A stretch of DNA of 64,000 bases from Cafeteria roenbergensis (lineage: Eukaryota; Sar; Bigyra; Bicosoecida; Cafeteriaceae), in the NCBI GenBank assembly GCA_008330645.1, contig VLTN01000048.1:62001-126000 (forward strand), given 5' to 3'. Positions 20,801 to 32,800 of the stretch are shown in pieces. The translations under genes were made by a program, and so were the position numbers. Below the pieces are notes generated by a model, which ran no database searches, had not been told where the DNA came from, and worked only from the letters and a program-made list of their open reading frames with translations. How positions within the stretch are numbered: position 1 is the first letter of the stretch; each line of letters begins with the position of its first letter.

Positions 20801-23800
20801 TGTTGCGCCGGGCGCCAACGGCGAGGAGTCGCCTCCGCTTGCCGCGTTTGCGCTGCCCTCGACGCGCGGGCTCTTCACGACCCGCAACGTCGACTCTCTG
20901 ACTCCGCACGTGGTCTGCAGCTTTGGAGCGGGCAGTTCCGGCCAGAGCGACCCTGCGCGCACGCTTCTGGACGCGGTGACGGCCAGCCCGGCGTTTGACC
21001 TGCCGTCGTCCGAGCTTGAGGTGGCTGCTCTCATATCGGCCGTCCAGTGGCGGGTGGATGGCGGGGCCTGGACTGACACGAGCCCGACGGCTGACGCGGC
21101 GGCTTTGGCATCCTGCCGTGCGTTCTCATGCCCGCCGCGGCTGAGCGCCTCGTCCGGCTTGAGCAACGGCTGCAGCCTCTGCGCAAGCGCCCTGACGACT
21201 TCGGGCCTCGCTCCCCAGGGAAAGTTTGCGGCTTCGCTGCAGCGGACGCCCTCGCTCACTTGGGAGACTTGGGATGTCGAGGCACGCTGCTGCGGAGGCT
21301 CCAAGGGCTGCACAGCGACGCCCGCCGCGCTGCAAGTGATTCTCGACCGGGTGCCTCCCCGGGCGTCGGTGGACAGCAAGCCGAGCCCGTTCGACCGGTC
21401 CAGCACGGCCCAGTTCGCCTTCGGGTGCGACAAGACGGACTCCATCGGAGAGCCGCGGGCCTTTGCTGGGGGCTGCGCGTTCCGGTACCGCGTGGCAGAA
21501 GCGCCCTTCGCCGGCATCGACAGCCAGCCGTTCACGGAGCTTCAGGCGCAAGAGCAAGGAGGCAGTGACGCAGGCGCGGCTGTGCTGCTCGATGACCTCG
21601 CCAAGGCGGCGTGCTTGGCCACGAGGGTGGAGGTCGTCGTGGCAGCTGGGCCCACTGCCCCGGGCGCAGCCTCGCAGCGGCAGTTTCGCCTTGCACAGCC
21701 TGGGGCGCCCTTTGTGACCGCGCTGTCGTCGCCGCTCGCGCCCTCCTCCTCTGGCCCTGCGGTTCCCACCGTCAACTCCACGCTCGTCGGGTTCCGCGTT
21801 GTCACGGCTGTTCCGGCAGGGGCCTTCAGCGTCAGGCTGAGCCTGGATCTGCGGGGGAGCGCCTCTGCGTCGCTGCAAGCAGGGGTGCTGGAGCAGGGCC
21901 AGGCTGGCCTGTCCGGCACCGGTCGGTTCGTCTCGTTGGCGCCGTCGTCGCCCGCGCTGCTCCAGGATGGCGTCACGTGGGCTCCGGGGCAGGGCTCGGC
22001 GCCGGCCACTGCGCTCTCCAGCTCAGTTCTCTGGCTCGACGACTCGCTTTCGGCCCTGCTCGCGCAGTCCGGCGGCAAGCTTTCGGCCACGGTGCACCTC
22101 GAGGCCCTCGCGTCTGTGGTCGATACCTGGGCGCCGGTGCCTGGCCGGTTGGAGCCCGTGAGCGTGGGCGCCTCGGTCATCGTAGACAACCTCCCGCCGA
22201 GCGTCGTGGTCACCTCCCTTCCGCCGACTGGCTGGGCGTACGACGCCATCGGCGGCATGGGTGCGCTGCCTGCAGCTGCATCTGGTTTTGGCCTCGGCGC
22301 GCTTGCGATGCCAGCGGAGGACGGGACTGCGGCCGCTGCGTCCGAGGAGTCGGCCTGGTGGGGAGCAGGGGCAGGCGTTGCGACTGTGGCGTGCAGCGCC
22401 GCGGAGCGAGCGCCGTTTGGCGGACAGTCATCCACCTCGTCCAGCATCGCGGGAGCAGACCCGGCCGGCCAGGCTTGCTTGGTCCGCTACCGCGTCAACG
22501 CTGGGCCGGTTCGCAGCGCTCTCGCGCCGTTCCTTCCCGTGCCAAAGGCTGACGTCATAAACGGCGTCAACACGCTCGTCATCGAGCAAGCGTTCGACTC
22601 GGCGGGAAACGAGGGTGCCCCTGTACAAGCGACGTGGGAGCACAACGCAACAGCCGCCGCGGCCGCCATTGCGGCCCGCCCAGCGGCGCCGCAGCTTCTC
22701 CATGCGCCCGGCCCCGCCGTGTCCTCGGGCGCCTCGGTCGTTGTGTTGGCCAAGCCAGCCGTGACCAGCCTGGCCACGCCTGCGCCCGCCGGGCTCTCTG
22801 GAGCCATTGGCCCACTCAGGGCGGCGGGCATCGTGCTGCAGTCCAATTTGGTCGGCCCGTTCAGCGGAGCGCCGGCGGGCGCGGCCGCGAGCGGGCGGGG
22901 CGCTGTCGTGCCCTCGTCTCCCCCGGTCAAGGCGTGGGCAGAGGTTGCGGCAGACGCCGCCGACACGGGCACGTGGCGGCCCACGTCTGTGCTGGCGCCA
23001 GGGCGTTACCGCCTGTGGCTGCGTACTGCTCATTCGCCATCGGGCGTCACCAGCCAAACGTCCACCACCGCGCCCGATGGGTGCGCCTTCGTGGACTTTG
23101 CCGTGCTGCAGCCGCAGCGGTTTCTTCCTTCTGCAGCGCCACCAGCAGGCGCAGCCGTGGCGATGGCTGGCGGGGCGGAAGGCGCCTCTCCTGTGGACCT
23201 GCTTGCTCGCAGCAGCCCCTCGAGCGCCGCCGCCGCGTTCGTGCCTGCCGGTGCCGTTGCTGTTGCCTCGCGGCTGCCCTGCGTTCGCCTGGCTGCCACG
23301 GCTCCTTCCTCCAGCGCGGCCGCGGTCCGCGACGTATACGTTGTGCTGGCCGACTGCCAAACGCCAACCTCTGCGATGGTCACGACCACGTCCGTGGCGC
23401 CGACAGCGGCGGTTTCAGCAGAGTCTTCGCGCCCAGCAGCTCCAGAAGACGCCCTGTGGCCTCAGTGCACGCTCGAAGTGCAGCTCCAAGTGGCGACTGA
23501 CCCGGCGGAATCGGCAAGGCAGTCAGTGACGTGGGGCGGATTTGAGTTCCTGGTCGGAAGCTACTCATCCTCGCCCGGCCCGTCGCTCTCGGGAGTGACT
23601 GTGGAGGCCGGTACCGCCCCTGGGGCAAAGCAGCTTGTGCTGCTGTTCGCGTCAGACAGCGAGTGGCCGCTGACCGGAACTGCGCACGTCGGAACGAGCG
23701 CCACGCTGCCTGGAAACGTCACAGTGGCGGGCGTCCCTGGCAGCGCTGGGGCGTCGGCGTGGGAGTTCGCCACCGACCCCGACGGGAAGCCGATGCTCAG

Positions 23801-26800
23801 GTTTGGGGGGTCGAGCGCGCCCACCCTTGGCGTCAGCGGCGAAGAGCTGTCGGGAGCCGGCGCAGCGCGCCTGGTTGCAGGGGATGGCAACGCAACCGCT
23901 CTCGCCCGGGCGCTCCTGGCCGGCCACACGTGGCGGCAAGGCATTCGGCTGTCAATCCGCCGACTGGTCCTGCCGGCGTGGCTGGACGACTTTGTCATCC
24001 TGTTTCGCTCTCTGCGGCCGGGCTTTCAAGCGGACTCGACGCCTGGGCAGAACATGCACCCAACCCTCCGGGGGCTGGGGCTGCGGGCCACCTCCTCCAC
24101 GCGCTTCAGCCTGGTCAGGGTCGATGCCGGGCGCATCGAGGAGACGCTGTTCACCAACCTCGTGTGCAAGACCACAAGTGGTGCGCTGTGGAACATCGTC
24201 ATCGAGATGGAAGAGGACCTGGTGACGGTCCAGTGCGACGGCAGCTCCAGCACTCCGTCACAGATGACGGCACGGACCATGTTTGCCCTAGGCACGAGAC
24301 AAGCGTGCGGCGTGGCCGGGGGACAGCTCGAGCTGGGCACAGCGACGCGCATGAAGACTGGCCCGATGTTGCGGGTGAGCGAGCTGCCGTTCACAACTAG
24401 CTCCTCCCAGCATCGCTTCTTGGTGCGCCCGGTTTGCCGAGGCATCCATGGTCAGGATGCGGCCGTGTCACTCCAGTTGCAGAACCCGGCAGCAACGGCA
24501 GGCAACGAGCTCGTGCTCACTCCGGAGACCGACGGGGGCCTGCTCCGAGATGGGCGGTGGAAGATCCAGGTCCTCGCCGCCGACGGAGTCGGCAACGCTC
24601 AAGTGCCTGCCAACGCGACCTCATACGAATGGGTCATAGACTCGAGCAGTCCGGTGACCACAGTGTCCGTCTCGCCCGTCTCGCAGGCACAGAAGGAGGC
24701 ACTGGGTCAAGGCGCGGCCGTCGCTCCCGGCCCCGCTGGCCTGCTCTTCGGCGCTGTGCGCGACGCACTCGCCGCGGAGTCATTCGCGGCCAAGGTGACA
24801 CAGAACTCCCAGGTCGGGGCGGTGCCGGCAATGCAGCTGGCGCTCGTGCAAGAGGTGTTCAGCAGCGTTCTCGTGTCGTTGGACGCCAGCGTGCCGCTTG
24901 CGCAGCGGGCCGCGCAGCAGGGCGTGGCTCTCGGCGTGTCGCCGCTCACGGCACTCACGAGGGCCAACGACGCCCCCTCAATCAGTCTGGCCATTCAGAC
25001 CGCCGACACTTCGGATGTTGTTATGAACTTGTCCGTGGTGTTTGTGCCGGGCGCGGTGCTCTCCCCCGAGCAGGTCGCATCCGCGTCACTTGCGCTGCCT
25101 GCCTCTGCGTTTGTGCGGCTCAACTCTCAAACCTCTGGCGTTGCCGTTCCTGTCGGGTCTCCCACGGGCACCGCGCTTGCGACTTTCGCAGGCTGCCTTC
25201 CGCGGCTGCCGGCCGACACGCTGACCCCGGGATGGCCCCAGGAGGCCAGCTCCGGCGCAGGAGGGGCTCTCCCGCTGGCCCCGTCGGCTTCGTGTCTGAC
25301 GGCGCCGCTGCTGCCTCCGGAGGCTGTCGTGTCAGCACAGCAGCTGCAAGCGCTCGGCGTCGTCGGCTTGGAGGGCGCCCGGCTGGCCATCGCGTCGCCC
25401 GAGCAGCAGGTCGCCGCGTGGCTCGAGGCGGGAGGCGGGCCCTCTGCCGAGGTGGCCACTGCCCAGGGCACGCTGCTTGTTCGAGCCGTCGCAGAAGACG
25501 CCGCCGGGAACACCGAAGCGAATGTGGCGCTGCCTGCCACTGCCGCCGTGGCAGTCGACCGCTCGCCGCCAGCCGTCACGACGCTCTTCGCCGCCTCTGC
25601 CATCCGAGGCGACACGCTTCCTGCCATGATCAGCATCGACTTCGTCGCGTCCGAACCCCGCACGTGGGCCGTCGTCGCGCTCGCCGAGGCGAGGACTGGC
25701 ACGCAGATCGGACCGACCCACGTCGTGGCGGCTCCCGGCCCGAACGTGACCGATGCAGCAAGCGCCGACGGGCCACGCAGGTGGCGCCTGCGCTTCGACA
25801 TCAGCAGCGTGGCCGCGCTGCTCGACTCGCGAGGCGTCGGGCAGGGCCCTCTGACCGAGGCCTTTGTCATCACGTCGGCCGGGGTGGACCGGGCTGGCAA
25901 CAGGGGGCCGACCGCCCGGTCCATCGGGTGGGTGGACCGCGAGCTTCCGTCAGTGCGCTGCCTGAGCAACGCCTCGGGAGCGCACGGCTTCATCACCAGC
26001 GGCGATTCCAGCGTGCTGGCTGCGGCCGGCCTGGCCGGGCTGGCGCCCCTGCAGATCCCGGTGATTTCGACTGCTGCCACCGCCATAACCTGCCTGGCCT
26101 CGGAGCCCATCGCCGGGATGGAAGCCAGGGTCCGCGCAGGCTACGGTCCCGCGGGCGCAGGGGACGCAACAGCGGTGCCCCCGGCTGCCAGCCTCGCGCG
26201 AGCGATTGTTGCCAGCGGAGCGGTTCAGCCGGCTGTGAGCGCGTCAGACCTCGGAACGCCCCTCGGCACCGAGTTCGCGGCCATGTCCGTGGAGACTGAC
26301 TTTGCGGCGCTGGTCGCTGCAGTGTCGGCACTCGACCCTTCAGCCAGCCCGCAGCCGCCAGAGCACCCTTTCACGCTTCGCATCAGCGGGCTGGGCGAAA
26401 CTCCGCAGGACCCCGCGGGCCGCGCCTCGACTCCGGGCACACTGCTGGTCGTGGAGCTGCGCATCACGGACATGGCAGGAAACGTCGGGGCCTGGGCGCC
26501 AGTGCCGCTGGTCGCCGACCGTTCGGGGCCACAGCTCTCCATCAAGGGCACCAACAGGGGCCTGTCGCAGCAGTGCCCCTCGGCGTGGACGTCGCGGTTT
26601 GCGGCCAACACGCTGCTGGTGCCCGCCGCCGAGGCAGCGCTGGACATGCCGGACCTTGCCGAGGACGACGGGCTGGACAGCCGGTGCGCCCGGACGCTGC
26701 CCCTCTTCAGGGGCATGTCGGCCGGCGGACCCCTGGACGCGAACACCTTCTTCGGCGACCAGCGCATGGGGGCCACTGCGACTGTGGAGGTGAGCGGCGA

Positions 26801-29800
26801 GGCCCAGAGCCTGGCCCAGGCGTCCATGGTGCTGCTGGACGAGGACTCCATCGCCCTGGCTGCGGCCACCCCGCAGGCCAACGGGAGCAGCATCCCGTCC
26901 GGCCTGGGCCAGCAGAAGCTCGGCATCCTACTCGGCAGCAACGAGGCCGGCGATCCGGCGTCCTGGCGCGGCGGCGTGCCCGCCTCTGGGGAGCTGGTGT
27001 CCTCCAGCGCGTCGAGCCCCTACCTCATCGCGGCGCAGACTGCCGCGGCCGCTGCCCACGTTCGGCTGCAGGTGGAGCTTGAGCAGGCCGTCTTCCCGTT
27101 CGAGGGAGGCTGGAGCACGGGCGCCCCCGCGCCGCCGCGGCAGCTGCCAGCGCAGTTCGTGGACTCCTTCCCTGCGCTGGTGACCGCGCAGATTGCGTGG
27201 CCGCTGCCGAACGAGACGGCGATGCGGGCAGCGGCTGCTGTGACGTCGCTGGTGCCGGGGGGCAAGCGTGGCCTGGCGCTGCCTGCGCAGGAGGCCGTGT
27301 TCGCGATGCGGAACGGCCCCTACCTGATGAGCACGTGGGTGGCAAAGCTGGTCGTCTCGTCGGCGGGCGCGGGCGGACCAGGCTCCACTGCCGGAGTGGG
27401 CGCGGCCCGGCGAGGCGTGCTGGCCATGGCAGTGACCATGTTCGATGCTGGAGGCGTGCCAGCCGACCGCTCGCTGGCATTCCCGTTCGTGCTTGACAGG
27501 GACCCGCCCCGAGCGCGGCTTGGCTGTGCTGGCTCTGCGACCTTCTGCGCCGCGATCAGCGCGAGCCTCGCCATCGACGGAGCCCAGCTTCCGCTGGAGG
27601 CCCCCGCCGCCGAGTCCAACGGCGACCCGGCGCTGTGGACGAGCGGCAACTGGACAACGGCCGGCGCCGAAGCCAGCGGCCTCCTGCTTGCAGGGGCGCC
27701 GGCGACCCTGGACTGGCTCGCCGCGGGGGGGCTGTCGTCCACCGCGGCAGGCCAGTCGCTGCTGCGCGCCCCGTTCCCGCCGGGGAGCCGGGTGCCGCCC
27801 GCGGTGCAGTCTCTCGACCAGGCAAGCATGGAGCTCACCGCCATGTGCGGCGAGGTCGCCCCTGCCACGGTGATTCAGGCCCAGAGGGCGGGGGCGCGGT
27901 GGCAGCCGGGCGGGTACCTGGACGACAGGTGCGTGATGGACGTGATGATCGCGTATCGCAGGCACCAGCAGGCGCGCACTCCGCCTCCCATCCGCACTGC
28001 GGTCGTCTACGGCGCTGCAGCCGGCTCGCTGTCGCGCTGGACGTCCGGCCTGGGCCCCGCGAGCAGCGGCTACAGGTTTGCCGCGGACTCGTGGCGCGAC
28101 TCGGCGCCGGCCGCGAACAAGCTCAAGCCCACGCTGCCGGAGCAGCAGGCCGACGACGCGGGCCCCAGCGACGGCCTCTACGCGGTGCGCGTGCGGGGCG
28201 TGGACGCGGCGGGCAACCCGGGCGCCTGGACGGACTGGCTCCGGTTCGCCGTCGACACCGTTGCGCCCTCGGCCGTGCTGCTCCCGCTGCTGCCCCCGCC
28301 CGTCGCCGTGTCCGATGACACGGTCGCCCTGCAGCGAGCCGCCGAGGGCGAGGCTGGGTCTGCTGCGCTGGGCGCGGCCTCTCGCCGCGGCTCGCGAGCC
28401 TTCGCCACGGCCGGCACCACGCTGCCTGGCATGCTCGTGACCTGTGGGGAGGCGGCCCTGGACACCGGTGGCGAGCTTTCGCCGCTCTCTCCGTCCGACC
28501 TGTCTGACCTGGGGGGCGGCTGCCGCCTGCAGATGGTGGTCGCTCGCGCGGTGCTGGCGTCGTCCGCATGCGGGCCGACGGACGGTACTTCGGGCAGCGG
28601 GGGCGGCGGCACAGGCAGCCTGCTCGCGGGCTCGGTGGTGAGCAACGGGGCTGCCCTCGGGACGGAAGTGCCGGCCGGGCAGTCGTGGCTCACGCTTCGG
28701 CGCGGGGGCGAGGAGCCCCTGTACACGCTCGACGAGGTAACGCCCGCCGAGCTTGCGGCGTCGGCCGCTCATGACGCTGCCGAGGGCTTTGGCGAGGCGG
28801 CCCCGCCTGGCACGCCGGCCTCTGTCGCCGCGTTCGGGCCGCTGCCCACGGTCGCATCGCAGCGCGGCCTGACTGAGCCGACGGCCCTGCTTGCCACGCC
28901 CGGCCTGCGGTTCTTCCGGCTGCAGGTCAGCGCCTCGCTGGCCGGGTCCGACGACACGCTCTCCGAGAGCGTGTGGCTCCGCTCGGTTGACGCAGCGAAC
29001 AACGTTGGCGAGGCGGTGCCCACGGCGATGCGACGAGATGCGACCGCCCCGCCGGCGCCCGAGGCGCGCACCACGCCGGCAGATATCACCGCCGGGCTTC
29101 TGGAATACCGCTACGAGCTGTGGTCTGCTCTGAGCGTGCTGGATGAGGCGGGCACATCAATCGTGCCCGCCTGGCGCACGGACGACGCCGCGGTGGACGG
29201 AAGCTTGCTCTACGGCCTCAGCGCCGACCTCGAGACGAGAGTCACATCGTTCCAGGGGGCGGGCATGGATGACCCGGAGGGGCTGCTGCCCGGGCAGTTC
29301 CGAGCGCTGCCCGAGGCGTGCGCCGAGCTAGAGGAGGCGGTTCGCGCCTCAGACATGGCGGCATTCTCCGCTGCCCAGGCCGACCCGTGGGAGGGAGTGT
29401 TCTTCCGGTTCCGCGCGACCTTCGTGGGGGCGGCCGGCAACTACCCGCTGACCGTCGCGCCGGCTGGCGCGCCTGCCGCGGGCGAGTACTGGGCCTGTGC
29501 CACGGGCCCTCTGGTGCTAAAGGGGCTGCCCGATGGGACCACGAGCATTCGCGTCAAGGCGGTGGACGCTGCGGGCAACGAGGGCCCCTCCCGCGTGTTC
29601 TCGACAGTGGTGTCGTCGCAGCGGCCGCAATCAATTGTGAGGTGGACCCCGCCGGCCCGCACGTCATTGCGCCGAGTCGCACTGGCAGTTGACGTCACGC
29701 TGGGCGGCGTTCCGGCCACGTTTGGATCGGTGGCGGTAGTCCACCGCAGGCCTGCAGTCACCGAGGCGCAGCGCCTGGTGCCGATCGCCGCCTCGCCCGA

Positions 29801-32800
29801 CGGGGTGTCGCCATCGACGGCGGTTGTCGTCCTGCAGGACCTCGAGGTCGGGAGGCACTCCGTCACGGTGTTCGCCCAGCTGGGCGACTCCCCAGAAGAC
29901 AGCAGCACGCGCCCCCCTGCGATCGGGTTCGAGATCGCCGACTGCTCGACCACCCAGCACGAGGCCTTGGACAGCTCTGGCGAGCTGCTGTGCGAGGCGT
30001 GCCCTCCGGGCGCCGACTGCTCGCACCCTCGCACCGCTCTGGCTGACATGCCGGCCCTGCCTGGCTGGTGGTCCTCCGGGCAAATGTTCGGGTCGGGCCT
30101 GCCCAGGCGGTTCTACCTGTGCGAGTCCAAGGCGGCCTGTCGTGGCGGGCGTCGCGTCAGCGCCCAGTACCCTGCCGTGCCGCCGCCGTGGGCCCTTCCC
30201 CAGGGGGTCGCCCTGAGAGCCCTCTACGATGCCTACCTGCCCCCGGGGTCCGTCGCCCGCGCCGAGGCGATGGAGCGGGCAGCGATTGCGACCGCGATGC
30301 TGGGCGGCAGCCTCGACGCGTACAACGAGTCGGCCCCGCAAAGCCTGGGTGGCAGGTCCATCGCGGCGGCTGCTCGGGCCGCCGCCGCGGCGACGTCTGC
30401 CAACGTGTCCACGTGCGGCTTTGGCCACACCGGGCTGCTGTGCTCGCAGTGCGAAGACGGGTTCTTCCTTTCGTTCCAGCAGTGCGCCGCTTGTCCGCCG
30501 GAGCGCTCGCAAGCGTTTGCTCTCACGGCTGGCATCATCGCCGGGCTCGGCGCTCTGGCGCTGCTGTTCCTGCGCCTGCGGCGTTTCCTGCCCATCATCC
30601 AAGCCAAGGTGATCCTGGCGTTCGCGCAGATCCTCGCCGCGACGGTCACCGCCTACGACATTCCCTGGCCGGTCGAGTTTGGAGACACTGTGAACGCTCT
30701 GCGAATCTTCGTGCTCGACATTGTGCAAGCCACACGAGTGCAGTGCACACAGCCCGTGGGCTTCCTCGAGAGCTTCCACGCCCAAGTGACCCTACCGCTC
30801 GGCGTGGCGTTGCTCCTGGTCGCGGTGGGGGCGTGCGCTCATTGCAGACTGCGGGCCCGGGCCGCAGCGTGCGCGAGCCGCATCGGCTGCACCTGGCTGG
30901 CTGCCCGCATGAGGGGCGCCGCCCCCGTGAGCAGCGCTCTGGCGCTGTGGAAGGTCTCCTTCCGCACCTCCGACGGCGGCACGGAGCCTGGCGGCCGGGC
31001 TGCGCAACCTGGCGTAGGCACAGCCCCCGATGACAAGGGAGCGCTCTCAGGAGACGCTGTGGCCCTTTCATCCAATCCGATGTTGGCCCGAGGTGGCGCC
31101 ATCGCGGCGCCGCAGAGCCCAACCTCCCCGGCCGAGGGGCAAACGCCCGGTTTGCTGGCCGCTCGGTCGTCGCTACTGCTGGGAAGGCGCGCCGGCTCCG
31201 GCGGCCGTGCCGTGTCTGCGGTTGCGCGGTTTCGCACCGCCCAGGCGGCCGAACAGACCCTTGCCGTGCTCGCGGCTCTGGACTCGTCGCTCGACAAGGA
31301 CAAGGCCGCGGTAGCGCGCACGGAGGCGGCGCTTGCAACGGGCAAGCCGGCGGGTCGCACCCTGCTTCGAGAGTCTGTGTCGGGAGAGACGTGCGCCGAC
31401 AAGCTCCGCGACCTGACCGAGGCATGCTGCGGGTGCGGTGCGGGCGGCAGGATCGCGCGCAGGCTGGATGGGAAAGAGAGAGCGATGCTCGCGTGCTCGC
31501 TGCTCTTCTGCTGCGGCATGTGCTGCCGACCCGCCGCGCTCCGTCACGGGGGAGGCGAGGGCGCCGCTGCGCTGCGCAAGTCGATGCGCCGAGAGGCCAG
31601 GAAGGCCAGGCGCGAGGCGCAGTGCTGCAGCGCTGCCGGCTGCCGCGCTGCGCTGGGGATGCTGCGCTTCTGGGCCCGAGAGGCGCTGCTGCTGGTGTGG
31701 ACTTCCATCGACGCAGCTGTCGAGCCGGTCCGGGATCTCGCCGTGTTCGCAGTTGCGCCGTGCTGCTTCGGCTGCTGCTGGTGCTGCCGCGCGAACCGCA
31801 GACAACCCGTCCGCCGGATCAGCGTCGGGCCGGCCGCCAGTCGGCTCAAGACCGCTGGCGAGGCCGCCAAGCCTCCCGCCAGCACCGCTGGTTCGGGGAA
31901 GGCGGGAGGCTCGACCGCTGCTCCAGCTGCAGGCCGGCGCGCACCGGCTGCCGGGCCAAAGTCGCGGCGGCCTGCCCGGCGGATGACGCTGCTCCTGCAG
32001 GACGCATCGGCGTCCGGGGACGAGGCGGTGGTGCTTCCCGTCTGCGCGGCTTGCTGCCTTGGCGCAGCCAGGAGCGCTGACGAAGCGTCGGAGCCCTCGG
32101 CCACGTGGCTCGGCGCTGCTTCGGCCAGCTGCCGAGGAATTGTGTCCCGCGCTTGCATTCCCTGCGAGGAGGCGGCGCACTGGCGAACGGCCGCCCGGCT
32201 GGACGGGCTTCGCCGGCGCCAGGCCGCAGAGCTGGCCCAGCAGCGCGCCAGCGCCGAGCAGCGATCCGTGGAGGAGCGATTGTACTTTGCGCTCACGCCC
32301 CGGGAGCGCATCGAGCGGGACTCGCACACGGTCACTTCGGCCGCGATGCTCCGGCTGCTGCTGCTTCTGGCGATGGTAGTCTTCGCGCCAGTCTCGCTCG
32401 CGTGCCTGCGGATGCTGCGCTGCGTGGAGGTGGACGGCGAGAGGCGGCTGCTTGCTGACCTTCGCCAGCCCTGCTCCGGGGTCCTCTTCCGCTCCCACGA
32501 GCTGTACGCCGTGGTGGTGCTGCTGGCCTTCACGGCCGGCTTCCCCCTCGCCCTCGTGCTGTACATCCGGCGGAACCTTGTGGCGCTGCGGCAGGCCGCT
32601 GAGAGGGAGCGCCTGGCGCGCGACCGGGCGGAGGCCCGCGCCGTCGGAGAGAGCGGCTATGAGTCCGCTGACGACGCAGCGTCGTCGTCGGAGCGGTCTC
32701 TCATCTCGAGGCAGGGCAGCAGCCAAGCGGGTCGTCTCCTCTCCCGCCCCGCCTCTGGCTCGACAGCGGCCGCCGCGGAGCCCACGGTGTCGCTTCCGCC

